64,000 bases of DNA from Gigaspora margarita (Eukaryota; Glomeromycota; Glomeromycetes; Diversisporales; Gigasporaceae). Positions 47,609 through 60,000 of the stretch are shown piece after piece. Where the stretch lies: the NCBI GenBank assembly GCA_009809945.1, contig WTPW01001077.1, positions 111,310 through 175,309 of the forward strand, in the 5' to 3' direction. The notes under the pieces were generated by a model. It worked only from the letters and a program-made list of their open reading frames with translations, did not search any database and had not been told where the DNA came from. Both the position numbers and the translations under genes were made by a program. Each line of letters begins with the position of its first letter. The first letter of the stretch is position 1.

Positions 47609-48135
47609 ATGAAGCCTTTTCAAGCCATGTTTTTTTCTTAATAATTATAAGTTTAACATTCATAGAGGTATCATGTTTTAGTCCTAAAGGTCGAATTGGA
47701 CAAGCCAGTGTATTATTTGGGGACAAGCTCTACTTTTTTGGGGGAAGAAATCTGAATTTTACTGACCAAGTATTTTATCTTAATTTGTCAAGTTCATTTA
47801 GCATACTCTCACCTCCATGGAAACAAGTTACTATGCCAATTCCAATTCCATTAAGTGATGCTATGTCATGTCTCTCTACTGATGGATCCACCATTTTATT
47901 GGTTGGTGGATTGTCGCAGAGCCAGCTAAATGCATCAGATATGCTTCCACCATCATCTGTATATGCATTTAATTTCAATAATTTACAATGGACAGCCCAA
48001 TTATTGACAGTTTTACCAGTACATTTTTAGGACATGCATTTATAACAGGTGTTACAGATAATTATAGAAAATATTACTTTTTTGGAGGATATCTAAAAAG
48101 TCTAACAGTCAGCCGACATGTCATACAAAATTGAT
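47609..48135 (+). pseudogene. Kelch-repeat membrane protein, 5' part (interrupted)
   Basis: The likely start is the ATG at 47609-47611 (MKPFQAMFF); a one-base change in the following T-run puts the rest, LIIISLTFIEVSC, in the next frame, giving a signal peptide. Kelch blades follow: GRIGQASVLFGDKLYFFGGR, VFYLNLSSSF, then LLVGGLSQSQLNASDML and VYAFNFNNLQWT. A frame change near 48026 leads to FLGHAFITGVTDNYRKYYFF, then GGYLKSLTVSRHV. The gene then stops matching and appears to resume at 60936. Kelch propellers bind proteins; this one would face outside the cell. The 146-codon open frame from 47590 begins at TTG and is not the true start. Confidence 0.75.
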
Positions 48136-48999
48136 CTACTATAAATTTTTAAAAATCTTTTATTATATAGATCATAAGTTATACAATAAGATAGTTTGAA
48201 TTTTATTAATATATATATATATATTTTTAAAAAACTTTATTCTACCCACTTTACACTATAGAACGGTAGTTTATTTGACCATTTTTGTGTGGTCTCTTGT
48301 TGAAAAATTGGTGTCTCAAAATCAGTAGAGATTTTCACTTCTCACCCAAGATTATTTTTGAATACAAACATGGAACGAATAAAAGGTTAATGAGAAGGTT
48401 GTGCCAAGCATAAGCTTCATGAAAATGTATATTTTATCAAGTATTACTTTACAAATCTAGAGAAATGCAATATATAAAAGTAGAACACTCTCTATATAAG
48501 GTAAAGTTTCATAAAACATCCTTTTAAGCCAACTTTAATCGGATCTATTAATAAAAAAAAACTTTTTATCACAAGAACACCCTTATTGTCTGGAGCGAAG
48601 CAACAGACTCATACTTCTACATTCTTTGATGACTGAAATTACATGCATCTTCCGTCTGTAACTCCGCATACCCATATTTGCACATTTGGTACAGATTTTG
48701 CATGCTTGTGTTAAGGGCTGAGTTGAATCAATTACCCGGAAACTAATTTATATGGGTCATAATTTGAGATAATATATTTCTCACAATAATTTCACAACTA
48801 ACACATAAGGTGAACAAGATGATTGAAGTATATGATGCACTAACAATTACATTGAGGATGTTGCTTGAGAATACCTGGAGAGTTAACGTTCGAGTATTTA
48901 ACAAACGACACAATTTGTAAAGAATCAATTTATCTTATTTTTTTTTTTTTATACATAATTTATTTTTTCTCATTACTGTATTATATTAACTTTTTAATT
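48136..48999. other. AT-rich DNA, left part of the insertion
   Basis: No supported gene. GTCTGGAGCGAAGCAACAGAC near 48595 is a small hairpin. Confidence 0.4.
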
Positions 49000-49165
49000 T
49001 TTCGTATTTTTTTTTAGTAGCTTGACATTGTTCGGGGTCGTGTTTGTTGGTATCACCATTTACTGGTGTCATCTTTAGAGATTACTGGTGCCAGCGCTTG
49101 TAATACTAGGTGTTTTTGATGCAGTAAATCGCGAGTAAGTTCTGCGACTAAAATCATGATAGAAT
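49000..49165 (-). pseudogene. Short unrecognised coding remnant
   Basis: The minus strand reads LVAELTRDLLHQKHLVLQAL, then APVISKDDTSKW, a stop, and in another frame GDTNKHDPEQCQATKKKY. The composition looks like real protein, but no family is recognised and the open part is about 40 codons. Confidence 0.3.
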
Positions 49166-50559
49166 CAATTATTCTAATTCAGCTAAGTCGTTATCACAAT
49201 AGCGTATAGTCTTTGTAACTAAATTGTTTTGGCAAATCTTTTTTTTAGTAGACTTTTATTATTCATATATCCAAAAGAGAAAGAGAAATACCTTTGGCTT
49301 CTGCGGCATGTAAAGTATGTAAAATAATACTTCACTAGTAGGCTGCAAGACAAATGGCTAGGCTCGTTAATTTTTTTTCTCCAATTAGGTAAATTTGAAA
49401 AAGTTCTGAATTAAAAATACCTGTAAAAGGTACACCAGACTCATGCATTCAACTCTACAAAAAATGTTGGAATTATGATCCCAACCAACATCCTGAATTT
49501 GAAGAAAGAAAATTTTAGTATGTATAATAAACTGCACAATTAAAAATGAATTATTCTGAATAAGCATTACTTGCCAAATTAACATAATTTATGGAATATT
49601 ATAATAATATTAAAATTTTCCACTATTTATTATTTGGTAAAGTAAATTTAATGAATTTATTTTGGATATTACGCCTAAAATTTCAAATTCAGATATTTAA
49701 TTATCACCAAATTGGCAAAAGTTTTCATAATGAGATCACACTCTACTATGGCATTTTTTGCATTAACCAAGCAAAAATTAACCAGGATTTAATATCTGCT
49801 AAACAAAAGGCCTTGACTGATTTAACGGCTCTAAAAGGTATAATGAGCTACGCAGATATTTTTGTTAAAGCCAACAATTTAGAAACTAACACTATTTTTT
49901 GACCAACTAATTAAAATAGAATCTCATTCACATGCGTACTGCAGTGTGTAATAGGTCACTTAATACGAAAACAAGATTTAATATGTTCGAATTAGCCGCA
50001 CAGCCAAAATTTAGCAGATCGACCAAAATTTAAGGGTGTGATAGTGCCAGACCTAGGTCGTCATTAAGCAATAATACCAGACAACTATACTACATATACT
50101 GTATCCTTTACTTTGTATGTGGCTACCATTTTATTTTATTAATAAAATTTTGGGCGATCTGTGAATAGGGTTAGTATTAGAGATTGGGTTTGGGTTAAAA
50201 GTGATATTAGATTTAGAAATAGAGTTAGGGTTAGATATAATATTTTGTTAGACAAAGAGTTAGAATTAAAATTAGTATATAAAAATTAAAAAAAAATTAA
50301 TACTTAATAAAATAATATATAAAAATTAAAAAAATTAAAACTTAATAAAATAATATATAAAAATTAAAAAATTAAAACTTAATAAAATAATATATTTAAT
50401 ATTAGTTACTATATTTTTTTATAAATATGTATATAGCTTTTTAATTATAATATAAAATGTATGTATAAAAATTAAATAACAAATAAATTGATTAAATCTT
50501 GTTTAAAATTAAATTTTATTATATACAAGAGTAAAAAGGGTACCATCTTAAATTATGTG
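49166..50559. other. AT-rich DNA with weak coding traces and simple repeats
   Basis: An open frame at 49591-49902 (ends KQKALTDLTALKGIMSYADI, then FVKANNLETNTIF) looks partly protein-like but matches nothing known to me. At about 50165-50245 lies degenerate GGGTTAG-like sequence. At about 50270-50400 a 35-bp unit with AAAATAATATATAAAAATTA repeats about four times. Confidence 0.4.
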
Positions 50560-51340
50560 GCTAAGTTTGAGTTAGCTTGCATTGAAGTTATTATTTTTTC
50601 ATAAAGAATTCTGTTGTGAAGTCTCACTATTTTAGTGACTACAAATACAATCAAAGTCAAGTTAGCTTGCATAAATCATTATATTGTAATTTTTACCATA
50701 AGTTACTGCAAAAATTCTGCTATAAATACTTGCTACATACTTGGTGATCACAGTATATTTAAAGTTAAAGTAGGTTGCATTGGAATTTGTTTTGTATTTT
50801 CTATGTGGTTGAGTTGGTTTGTATTAGAATCATTACAATTTCTATTATGAGTTACTGTAACCATTTTGTTGTTACAAAATTTGCTATTCTGATAATAATA
50901 AAAAAATGAGTTAGCTTGTCTTGAAATTATTATAATTTTTTTCATGAATTATTATAAAAATATTGTTACAAATCTATTCAACACATAATACATACAGTAG
51001 TTAAGAAAAGTGCCATTTATTACGTAATTTATTTTATTAGAAAGTTATACCCTGTGATCAAATTAGCAGCCATATAATAATTTTTATATATAATATATAG
51101 ATGTGTTAGACTGCTAACCCCCTTCTTCTCCTTTTGAAATTATGTAATAAATGGCACTTCTCTAAGGTTAAGTTTGTATTGAAATTACTATGATTTATTT
51201 ATATTATAAATCATTATAAAAAATATTTTCTCAATTATAATATATGTTGATTAGTTTGCATTGGAATTATTATAGTTTATATTGTATATTGCTATAAAAA
51301 ATTCTGTAGTAAACCTTACTATTTTGGTAATACATAATTT
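50560..51340. repeat. Degenerate tandem repeat, unit about 90-140 bp
   Basis: Motifs GTTAGCTTGCATTGAAATTA and CATAAAGAATTCTGTTGTGA recur at roughly 50570, 50660, 50770, 50910, 51165 and 51245. The array is old and interrupted by the MITE at 51003-51164. Confidence 0.5.
51003..51164. mobile_element. Small MITE (about 162 bp)
   Basis: Inverted ends AGAAAAGTGCCATTTATTAC at the left and, read from the right, AGAGAAGTGCCATTTATTAC, about 27 bp long. The inside is AT-rich and non-coding. Confidence 0.6.
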
Positions 51341-52749
51341 GTGACTCACTAAAAATATATTATTAATATTATTTATATCTTAGTTAATTTAAAATCTACA
51401 AAGTACATATAACAAATAAAAGTTGGTTTAAAAAATTATAGATAACAACTGAGAATGTGAATACTGGTTATTTCAATTTTCATATATTGATTATTAATTC
51501 ACAAATTGATTATGAATTATTGGTCATCTCATATATTCTGGTAGTTCAATTGAATAAATTAAAGTTAGTATAAAGTAAGTACTAATTTTTTTCTATTAAC
51601 TAGCAATTAAATATATATATATAATTTGAATGGCTAGACAATATATTTATGAAAAAAAATTATATAATTTGTTGATTTAATTGTTTTAAAAAAATTTTTA
51701 AATTTATTTAATTTTTAAATTTTAAAAAATTAAAAAATTAAAAATTTGCTTATTTTTAAAGTTTAACCAATTAAAATTAAGTATTTTTTAGTGCTACTAC
51801 GCAAGTACCTTGGTGTAACTATCAAAAAAAAGTTTGCTAAATTTTAAACAAAGTTAATATGTACAAAAAAAGTTATACTAAAAAATAAAACACTAATTTA
51901 ATCTAGTTTACCATATAATTTATATAGTAAAAATAATACCTATTTTAGTTTAAAAACTTCAAAAATCTATAAATTTTTAAATTTTAAAAATTTTAATATT
52001 GTATAAACATAAAAAAATAATTCTCTAAATTTGAATTTTAATATGATGTTAATTAAAATTTTATTAATTATAAATTTTACTAAAAACTAGTATATTTTTT
52101 CTTATTTACTAGTTTTTAATCTAAAAACTAAATTGATAAAATTTTTTTTAAAATTTATAAAACTTTAATTTTATATATAAAATATTATTAAGAATATTTT
52201 TGTCTTATAAATAAATTATAATTTGCATAATAAAAAAATAATAATAATTTAATAAGTAAATAAATTTAATATTATTTAATAGACTAAAAAATTGATCATA
52301 GAAAATATTTAATATAAATATAAAAAATTAATATTTATAACTTAATATTATAATATACTGTTTTTTCAAAAGATAAGTTTAAAAAAGTTTAATAAAATAA
52401 ATTATTATATATAAAAATTTTTTACTTTCTAATAATATAGCTGTGCCAGAATATATGAGATTACCTATACTAAATTATGACAATCTAATATAATATAATG
52501 AAAATAATCTTTATAATGTTAGCTGATTTAACACAATCTATCAAATTTCATAAAGGTTATATTGGTATGACCAAGCATTATTTTATAATACTGTATTAGG
52601 ATATCAATAATAATAAATATTACAGCATATATATATATTTATTTATTGTTAAAATTTTAATATAAACTTTAATTTTAAAAATTAGTGCTCTAAACTCATA
52701 CCAATTTTAGTTTCTAGTATACTTATTACTAAAACTTGGTAGTAAATTC
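51341..52749. other. Very AT-rich DNA, nothing recognised
   Basis: No gene was seen. TGCTACTACGCAAGT at about 51792 recurs at about 62348, each followed by similar AT-rich sequence. This may mark an old element family. Confidence 0.45.
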
Positions 52750-55700
52750 TTTATTCCATTCTTTCTTTACCTCGTTTTTTACTTTTAGCTGCCTTTCTTC
52801 CAACATAGTAAGGTTCCAAATCCTTTGATCTTCATCCTTTTGTATTACGTTTTTCTATTTTTAAAATATCTTGTCAAACAATTTTTGTAATTCTAACTAC
52901 TCCTTTATTATAACAATTAAATATACATTCATATCCAGCAGGTGTTAATTGACTAGAGATCTCAAATAGTGAGTGCTTTTCAGGTTCATCAGAAGTAATT
53001 GCTTCATAAAGTGTATTTACTAGCTTCTATAATGCCTCTTAATGGTTATTTTTGCATGTACAGTTTTACTTAAACAGGTATCAGTTATGTATTCTGCATA
53101 CAATGCCATTAATCGGTCACTTTCATTTTGGGCTGCTTTAATTACTAATTTTAAGTTGTCTATATCAGTTGGATGTCCAGTCATATTTTGTTTAATGAAT
53201 TTTACACCAAAGTACTCAAGTGCTTCATCAAATCCAAAGAAATTTTCATCTGCAGTAAGATTTATAGATCCAACTGCTTGAAGTTTTGCTTTTAGTATTG
53301 GGTTTGTTTCTACTGTCATTAAGAAACATGGTACTGATTCCGCATATCTACTCTTTCCAGTAATAGGAAATAGTGGAGCAAAAGCTTTCAAATGTTCATG
53401 TTGAACTTCAAAATTACCTATTCGGATACCAATTTTATGAAGCTTAAGCCAACTTGCCCACTGATAATATAGAAACCAAACTTTTAAAACATTATTATTT
53501 TTATTTTTAATATCTTCTAGTGTTATACCATGGTTATCTATATACATTTGAATAACAATTGCTATAGCTGCCCAGATAAGCTCAAGAACACAAAATGTTG
53601 CTCAGTAATCAACAACATCCTGAAGCTTTTCCAAGAATTTGTACCAAGTGTAGATGCTAATCCAAATAATCCATAACCAGAAAAAGCAATGATTAAAGCA
53701 CTGCACATATCCTTGCTTGTATGCTACTGACCAAGAATAGGATTTAGTTTTAGTTGATTATTAGAATAATCTGTAAGTCTGCGAAAAATAGCTTCATCAC
53801 ATGCAATATCTAATGAGTCTTCTTGATTCAAATTTAGATCTTTTATATACATTTCACAAGTTCTGTGAACTGCAAGATTGCTATTTGGAGCAGGTCCAGC
53901 TTCTAAAATTACAACATTTGGGGGAGGAACCTTGCATTTACTTTTTACTGCTTTTTTGAGTGCAATCTTTATTTCATCCATAGTAAACTCCATTGAATAT
54001 TCTGCTATTAACGATCTAAAAATTTGAGTAAGATTTTCCATCCACTGTTCTACAAATGGATTTTTTCCACATAGTTCAACATCATTAGCTACTGGTTCTA
54101 TATTAATATTAGGCATTTCAAACTGAAACACCATGAGTAGGGTTGCATGGGCTGTATCTTGTGTATCATTATATAGATTTCCAGCTCTAAATGTTTTTTC
54201 TTTAAAATCAATATTGTCTATAACAGCCAAGTTCCAAATATTTGAACCTGACTTTAATTTTTTTGTGCATTTGCTTCTTTCATTTGTTGCTTTCTAACTT
54301 TCACTTCATAATCTTTAGAATATGCTGCCATATTTGCTGCACGAAGAATACTACGCAAGTATGTTGAAAGCTTTGGTCATTCACAAAAAGATCCAATTAC
54401 TTGTGGAAGCCAAAATTTCCAGCCTCTAAATGCAGTTGTTAAAATTATAGAAGACAAGAATGCTGTACTTTTTACTATTTCACTTTCATCAAATTCAGTT
54501 ATAGTACTTTTGCATTCTTTTTGTTTTTGTCTAACAATTTCATATTTTTGAAATAGCAAAGTATAAACTAAACTATCAAAAAAGCTTGTTAAGCATTTTG
54601 GTATTGTTTCATAATACTGTTGCAAAGAGTTGGGACTTTCTAATATTGACTTATAAGGTGCTAAGCTAGTACGTGATTTTAAAACTTCAAGGGCAAGTGA
54701 TTTTCCAAATTTTTCATATGTTTTGGGTTTTGTATAAATTTTTGTTTGAAAAAATCAATTTTTTTAATTTTAAAAATTGTATTAACAACAAACAAGCTAG
54801 GTAAATTGTTAAATGATGTAGAAGAAAAATCCAAATTAAAATTTTCTATATATGGAATAAGCACTTGAAGTAAATTCTTTTTTATTGTATCATTTTCTGA
54901 ATATGCTAGCATTTCAATTAGCTTTGCAAAATAAAGAAGTGCAGTTTCAGTATCATTTAAATGCATTGTAGTGCATCCCAGATCTTCTTTACCTGTACCC
55001 ATGCATACATGCAAATGTCCTCCATTCTTTTTATAACACTGACAACATACATAATGAACTCCTTATGAATTACGTGTTTTTTCTGTATATGAACTATTAT
55101 TAATAGCTAGGCAGTGAACCATTCCACGACAAGGTACTTGTAGCTTCTGATTGTACACAATCTATGTATGTTCTATACAGCTTGTTCCACAACTAAAAAA
55201 GAACTTTGTTTTTTTGCAAAAAAAACAAACATGCTGATTAATTTCACTTTTTTTAGTTGAGCATTCATCTTTTAACTTTTTGCTATGCATAGCATTTTGA
55301 TCATAATTAAAATGTCTTAAGCATACACCAAGACAATGAAGTTCTTTGTTAATATCATTAATAGTATTTTCATCAATTTCCCAAATATCAATTAATTCTC
55401 GCAATCCTTAAATAGATTCTCTATTACAAAATCGAATTTCTCCATGATCATTATCAATTATAACACATGGTGTAATTTGTTTTGTCTTAATTGCAAGAAT
55501 CTCTTCAGTATATTCATTACCAGTTTCCTCATCACTTGTTTCTTGCAAAATTGGTATATCTTCTACACTAAAATCTTTCCAAGGATCATTTTCAAACTCT
55601 GCTGAAACTAGAGCATACTCATATAGGCTTTGCTCTAAATCAAATACAGAATCATTGTTATATTCTTTTTCATCATCTGATGAAATCATGTCCTCAACAT

Positions 55701-55779
55701 TTATTAAATCCTCTTGTACTTCATCATAGCTATAGTCAAGTGGTATAAATTCTTGTGAAGATTGTGAAGAATTATCCAT
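52750..55779 (-). pseudogene. Unclassified DNA-transposon transposase, broken into about seven frames
   Basis: Minus-strand pieces follow each other in order from the ATG at 55779: an acidic N-terminus (DYSYDEVQEDLINVEDMISS); a Cys-rich segment (HVCFFCKKTKFFFSCGTSC, then VHYVCCQCYKKNGGHLHVC) likely to bind zinc; a helical middle region; MAVIDNIDFKEKTFRAGNLY, whose DN-D pattern could hold catalytic acids; then AVHRTCEMYIKDLNLNQEDS; GSINLTADENFFGFDEALEY; and a basic tail RKAAKSKKRGKERM near 52750. A zinc-binding N-part, acidic-residue core and basic tail fit a cut-and-paste transposase, but I cannot place the superfamily, and the ends of the element were not found. Confidence 0.6.
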
Positions 55780-56229
55780 TTTATTTAAAAAGTGATATTT
55801 TTATCTATTATTGTAAAGGTTTTGTTAATTTGATTTAATTTAATGGTTGGTTAATAAACTGAGATGAATTAAGGTCTTTTTATATATAATTTTTTTTTGT
55901 TCTAATACAGATTCTAATATCTGAATATAAATGGGCAAAGTAGTTTTGTAAGTAATGATTTATCTCTTACTCATATTAAATAATAAATAATATGATTTAA
56001 TGTGATTAAACCAAATTAATTAAATTGCATAATTTTGCATCATTTATATTATTTAAGTAATGATAATAAACAGAATCAGTTTTTTATGTTTAGCTGAAAA
56101 TTATTTATTTGTAAAATAAAAAATATATATAATTCTAATTATATTTTGAATTAATCATAATAAATCGGACATCTTATAATTTATATTATCATTTATCTTA
56201 TATTAATACATGATGGATTAATAATTTAA
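55780..56229. other. AT-rich upstream region of the transposase
   Basis: No gene was seen. It presumably contains the transposase promoter and one end of that element; no inverted repeat was matched with the DNA below 52750. Confidence 0.4.
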
Positions 56230-56847
56230 GGGGAATTTACACATTGGGACCCATATGAATGAAAATATTACAAATACGGGATCGTTTCACTGCAACAATC
56301 ACTTGCCTCACATGAAATTGTGGTTAATTGATTTTTTATTTGTATGTTATTTGATTTTTTTTTTAAAAAAATATGTAAAAAGAATAATAATTATACAAAT
56401 TTATTTTAAAAAAATCATTACATTGAATTAACAAAATATTTCAATGTAATTTTTAGATGCATAGCATAAAGGCAGCGTTTATATGCAATTTTCCATTAAG
56501 CATTGTAAATTGATTTCTTTCTGCCTGTGTCTTTGATTACAAGTTCGCCTTTTTCACTATATTTTTTGCAAGTATTTGGTCTTCTGGCGAGCGGCCTCTT
56601 TCATTTTCGCAAATGTCATCCCAATTTGTAATGTGTTTGGCATAATGATAATATTTACAATCAAAGATGATATATAAATACTAATTTACAAGTATGATTG
56701 GCTTGAGATTCTGCTTAAGCCATGATGTACATGGCACAAAATTACTTGGGCCTGTAATTTGTAATATTTTCAAAATTAGTAAATATTTTTAAATTGGGTC
56801 CCATTCATAATTATTTTCAAATTTGGGTCCCGATGTGTAAATACCCC
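56230..56847. mobile_element. 618-bp TIR element with perfect 9-bp target duplication
   Basis: Ends are GGGGAATTTACACATTGGGA and, read from the right, GGGGTATTTACACATCGGGA, continuing into GGGACCCA. The 9-mer ATAATTTAA flanks both sides (56221-56229 and 56848-56856). No transposase is encoded. A 9-bp duplication suggests a Mutator-like enzyme. Confidence 0.8.
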
Positions 56848-57071
56848 ATAATTTAAACTACAATAAATTAAAAATAAAAGAATAAATGAAGTAACTATAA
56901 ATTATCGGTGCTATTCAGGCTATTGCTATTACAAGACTTACTTTAAAATGTATCAACTTATTATATAGATGCACAATCGCCTTAAAATTTTCATTATTTA
57001 TTTATATAAAGTCAAAGAATAAAGCTACATTTTTATTTTTTTTTATTAATATGTGGGTTTTGAACATAGTA

Positions 57072-57307
57072 TGCTTGAAAATTTATTAATTAGAAGAAAA
57101 AAATATCTTAATCATATAAATCGAAACTTAATTAGAACTTTAGGTAGTTTTGTAACAGCACTTTAGGACAATATAATCAATAATAGTTTTGTACCTGTTG
57201 CACTCAAGGAGATTTGTGGACTGAGCGATAATGCTAAAGGCTTTGTTAACGAGTTGAAGAATTAATAGGTTATGAGAAACCTCCTTTTTAAAATATATTG
57301 TGTATCA
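57072..57307 (+). pseudogene. Kinase fragment, 5' piece (split by a LINE)
   Basis: Reads LGSFVTAL, stop, DNIINNSFVPVALKEICGLS, then DNAKGFVNELKN. VALK is the ATP-binding Lys motif and the layout matches the N-lobe of TKL-type kinases. It is interrupted at 57307 by the LINE and resumes at 58869. The fragment is diverged from copies A-E. Confidence 0.6.
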
Positions 57308-58856
57308 TCTGTACTAACCAATGTTCTATGGGTATTGGTTGGGTACAACTTCATAACAATCAAATTGTACATGAGTTTTCAGCCCAACTTAAATATTGGC
57401 CATCTTCTTATCACACTGAACTAATTTCAATCCTATCTGCCATTGCCACTGTACCATGAAACTCTAATATTCAAATTTTTACTGATTCACAATCAGTTAT
57501 ATCCAAATACACTAAACTTATACACCTTAATCCAAACTCTCCAAAAAAATTCAAATTTACTGCATGGCCTATATGGCATACACTCCTTAATGTTATTAAA
57601 TCTTTTAATATTCAACTAATATTACACAAAGTTCAGGCTCATTCTGACAACCCCTTTAATAATCGTGCTAATCAACTAGCCAATCAACATATCTCTGCTT
57701 CTTTTCTCAACTTCAACTATACCAACTCTCATATTCCTTTTCATACTCTATACTGGGAAAATACCCAAGTTTTACAACCTATATGAAGATTCATCAAAAA
57801 TATCTGCAAAGCTCATATTATAGCTCTATGGTCTTCTTAGCAACACACAAATGAATGGTATCACTTCACTCATTATTTTGATTGGAATTCCACTTGGTTA
57901 TACTTTAACAATAATCAAAAAGCTTCAAATAATATTACCAACTTCAAACTTAGCAATCTTAAAGCTTTTAAAACAAAATTATTTCTAAATGAACTACTTT
58001 CATATTCTTACTTTCACTCAATTTATTCTAACCTATTTCCAAATACCAACTGCTTTATATGCAACACCCTGATTCTCCTAATCACTGGCTTTTTTGTTCT
58101 GGTGCAAACAATATTAACCAGATTATTCTTACTGCTATTACTAATACTATTAACTCCACAGATTTANACCNTTCCTCAAATANTATATCTCAACTTATCN
58201 AGACTATTTATAATCANCCAGCNTTTTATTTATCACCAGCTTTACTTTCNCCTTATTATATTNANACTACACTTAAAGGCTTAATTCCTTCTCATCTTAT
58301 TCAAGATCTTAGANCCNNCCACTTANCCTCAAAATTAGCTTCACAAATTATNATAAAAATTCTTCTTCAAGTCTCTGAATTATCCTATGAACAATTATGG
58401 AAGCCTTATTGTTCCCAATTTGCTTTATGGNAGAAAACNAATAANATTACTTATNCTTNTTCTAATACTACTTCNAATATATTACAATCCAAAAAGCAAC
58501 CATCNCTACGCTGAACATTTACATATAGTTGTCCTTGTGGCCAACCTGATCAACTTCATATTAACCCAAATTCATGTCCACCTATTGGTATAGCTCTTAA
58601 GAAGATTGGTTCTTGGGCTGTTCATTGGGTTAAATATAGTATACCTATAAATTTTATTTTAACTCTATCAAACTAGGTGAGTCTTGACCACTCTAGTAGG
58701 TTTAGGTCACAGATAAATTAGTCTGAGCTTCAATTCTTGCATGTAATTTAAATTTTGTATTTATACAAAAAAGTATACTCCATGTAACAACTTTTCTAAA
58801 TTACTAATAAAGATATAAGCAAGACCTCACCTTAATACTAAAAAAAAAAAGAATGT
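57308..58856 (+). mobile_element. 5'-truncated LINE (RNase H and zinc-knuckle end)
   Basis: Starts inside an RNase H domain: TNQCSMGIGWVQ, YHTELISILSAI (the Glu), IFTDSQSVI (the Asp), HKVQAHSDNPFNNRANQLAN. Further on, NCFIC followed after a frame change by HPDSPNHWLFC gives a CxxC-H-C zinc knuckle. Coding ends ILTLSN, TAG at 58674-58676, with a 3' tail ending in A10 near 58841-58851. A 12-bp direct repeat TATTGTGTATCA (57296-57307 and 58857-58868) is the target duplication. In-frame stops (near 57459, 57783 and 57838) and one frame change show it is dead. The reverse transcriptase is absent. Many uncalled bases lie at 58167-58505. Confidence 0.78.
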
Positions 58857-58868
58857 ATTGTGTATCAA

Positions 58869-58977
58869 AAATAATGATTATATCAATGTAATGAGATACA
58901 CGAGCAAAGGATCATTACAACAGAATCTTGAGCAAGCATCAAAGATAAGTTGGAAAGATAATTGTTGTGAAAAATAA
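58869..58977 (+). pseudogene. Kinase fragment, 3' piece
   Basis: Continues the fragment at 57072-57307 across the LINE: NDYINVMRYTSKGSLQQNLE, then QASKISWKDNCCEK and a stop. This is the hinge region and start of the C-lobe in TKL-type kinases. Nothing of the catalytic loop follows. Confidence 0.6.
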
Positions 58978-59520
58978 AATGTAGTCACTTTGAAATGGTT
59001 CCGACGAACAGTTTTCAATTAAAAAAAATTGAAAAAATAAGTGCAATATTTATGATACCTTTTAGAATTTTGTGCTTTTCTTTTATAATTAAATAAGGTA
59101 AAATTACGTTTAATTAATTATTTTAATTTTTTGATAAAAAATCTGATCATAATAAAATAATCAATATAACTAATATAGTTTTGATTAAATAGTCGATATG
59201 ACACCCTATTCTAACGTGCCAGATAGAAAATAATTTAAAATTTATTAATTTATTTATGTCACATAACAAACATTTTTTAACTATTACACAACAAATATCT
59301 ATAAAACATAATGAATGTAACCAATAAAAATCTATCTAACCTTACCACTAACCCTAATTGTTATAGCTCTAATCATTAATCTTACCCTAACCTTATCACT
59401 AACCACAATCGTTAACTTTACCAATAACCCTAATCTTAGATAATTTAACCTACCTACTATACTATCCCTAAACTAACTATTGTTGCATTACACACACCAA
59501 AAAACATTCATGAAAGTAAT
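58978..59520. other. AT-rich DNA with degenerate CCCTAA-like stretch
   Basis: No gene was seen. At about 59335-59440 variants such as ACCCTAAT, TACCCTAACC and TAACCCTAATC recur, too irregular to be a telomere. Confidence 0.45.
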
Positions 59521-59527
59521 GGTAATA

Positions 59528-60000
59528 ACTAACAAACTGCTACAATAAAAAAATGAAAGTCAACACTAGCATATGTTGACGCCAACAAACGATGAAAAAT
59601 TAACTGAAGACAATCTAATAATGTGATTATAAAGAAAAAAAAGACTAGTTAGTATATAAAACAACAGCAAAAAGGCCCTACGTCACCTACAATGATTCTA
59701 GTGATGCAACACCAGCAAGGCGAAATGCAAAAAATGCTAACAAACAACTATAGAAAAAATGAAAAACAGCACCAGCATATATTGATGCCAACAAACTTTG
59801 AAACCAATTAAGTGAAGACAATCTAACGACACAGCTATAAAGAAAAAAAAACTGGTTAGTAGAAGCATCAAAAACAACTCTACCAGCTAATGATGTAATG
59901 ACGTAACTGTAAAAAGACCCTACGTCATCATCTACAATGACCCCAGTAATACAGCACCAGCAAGGTGAACCATAAAAAAGATAACGACAATTACAATCAA
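59528..60000. repeat. Two-copy tandem duplication, period about 207 bp
   Basis: AGCATATGTTGACGCCAACA and GAAGACAATCTAA with CCTACGTCA and CACCAGCAAGG occur in both copies (second from about 59757). The second copy has about 36 extra bases. It is non-coding and more GC-rich than the surrounding DNA. Confidence 0.6.

Noticed and set aside
54340-54365. CTACTACGCAAGT-like match to the repeat at 51792 and 62348
   Set aside because: Lies in coding sequence of the transposase and the similarity does not extend.
59335-59440. CCCTAA-like motifs (and GGGTTAG-like at 50165-50245) as possible interstitial telomere repeats
   Set aside because: Spacing is irregular and the units are not tandem.
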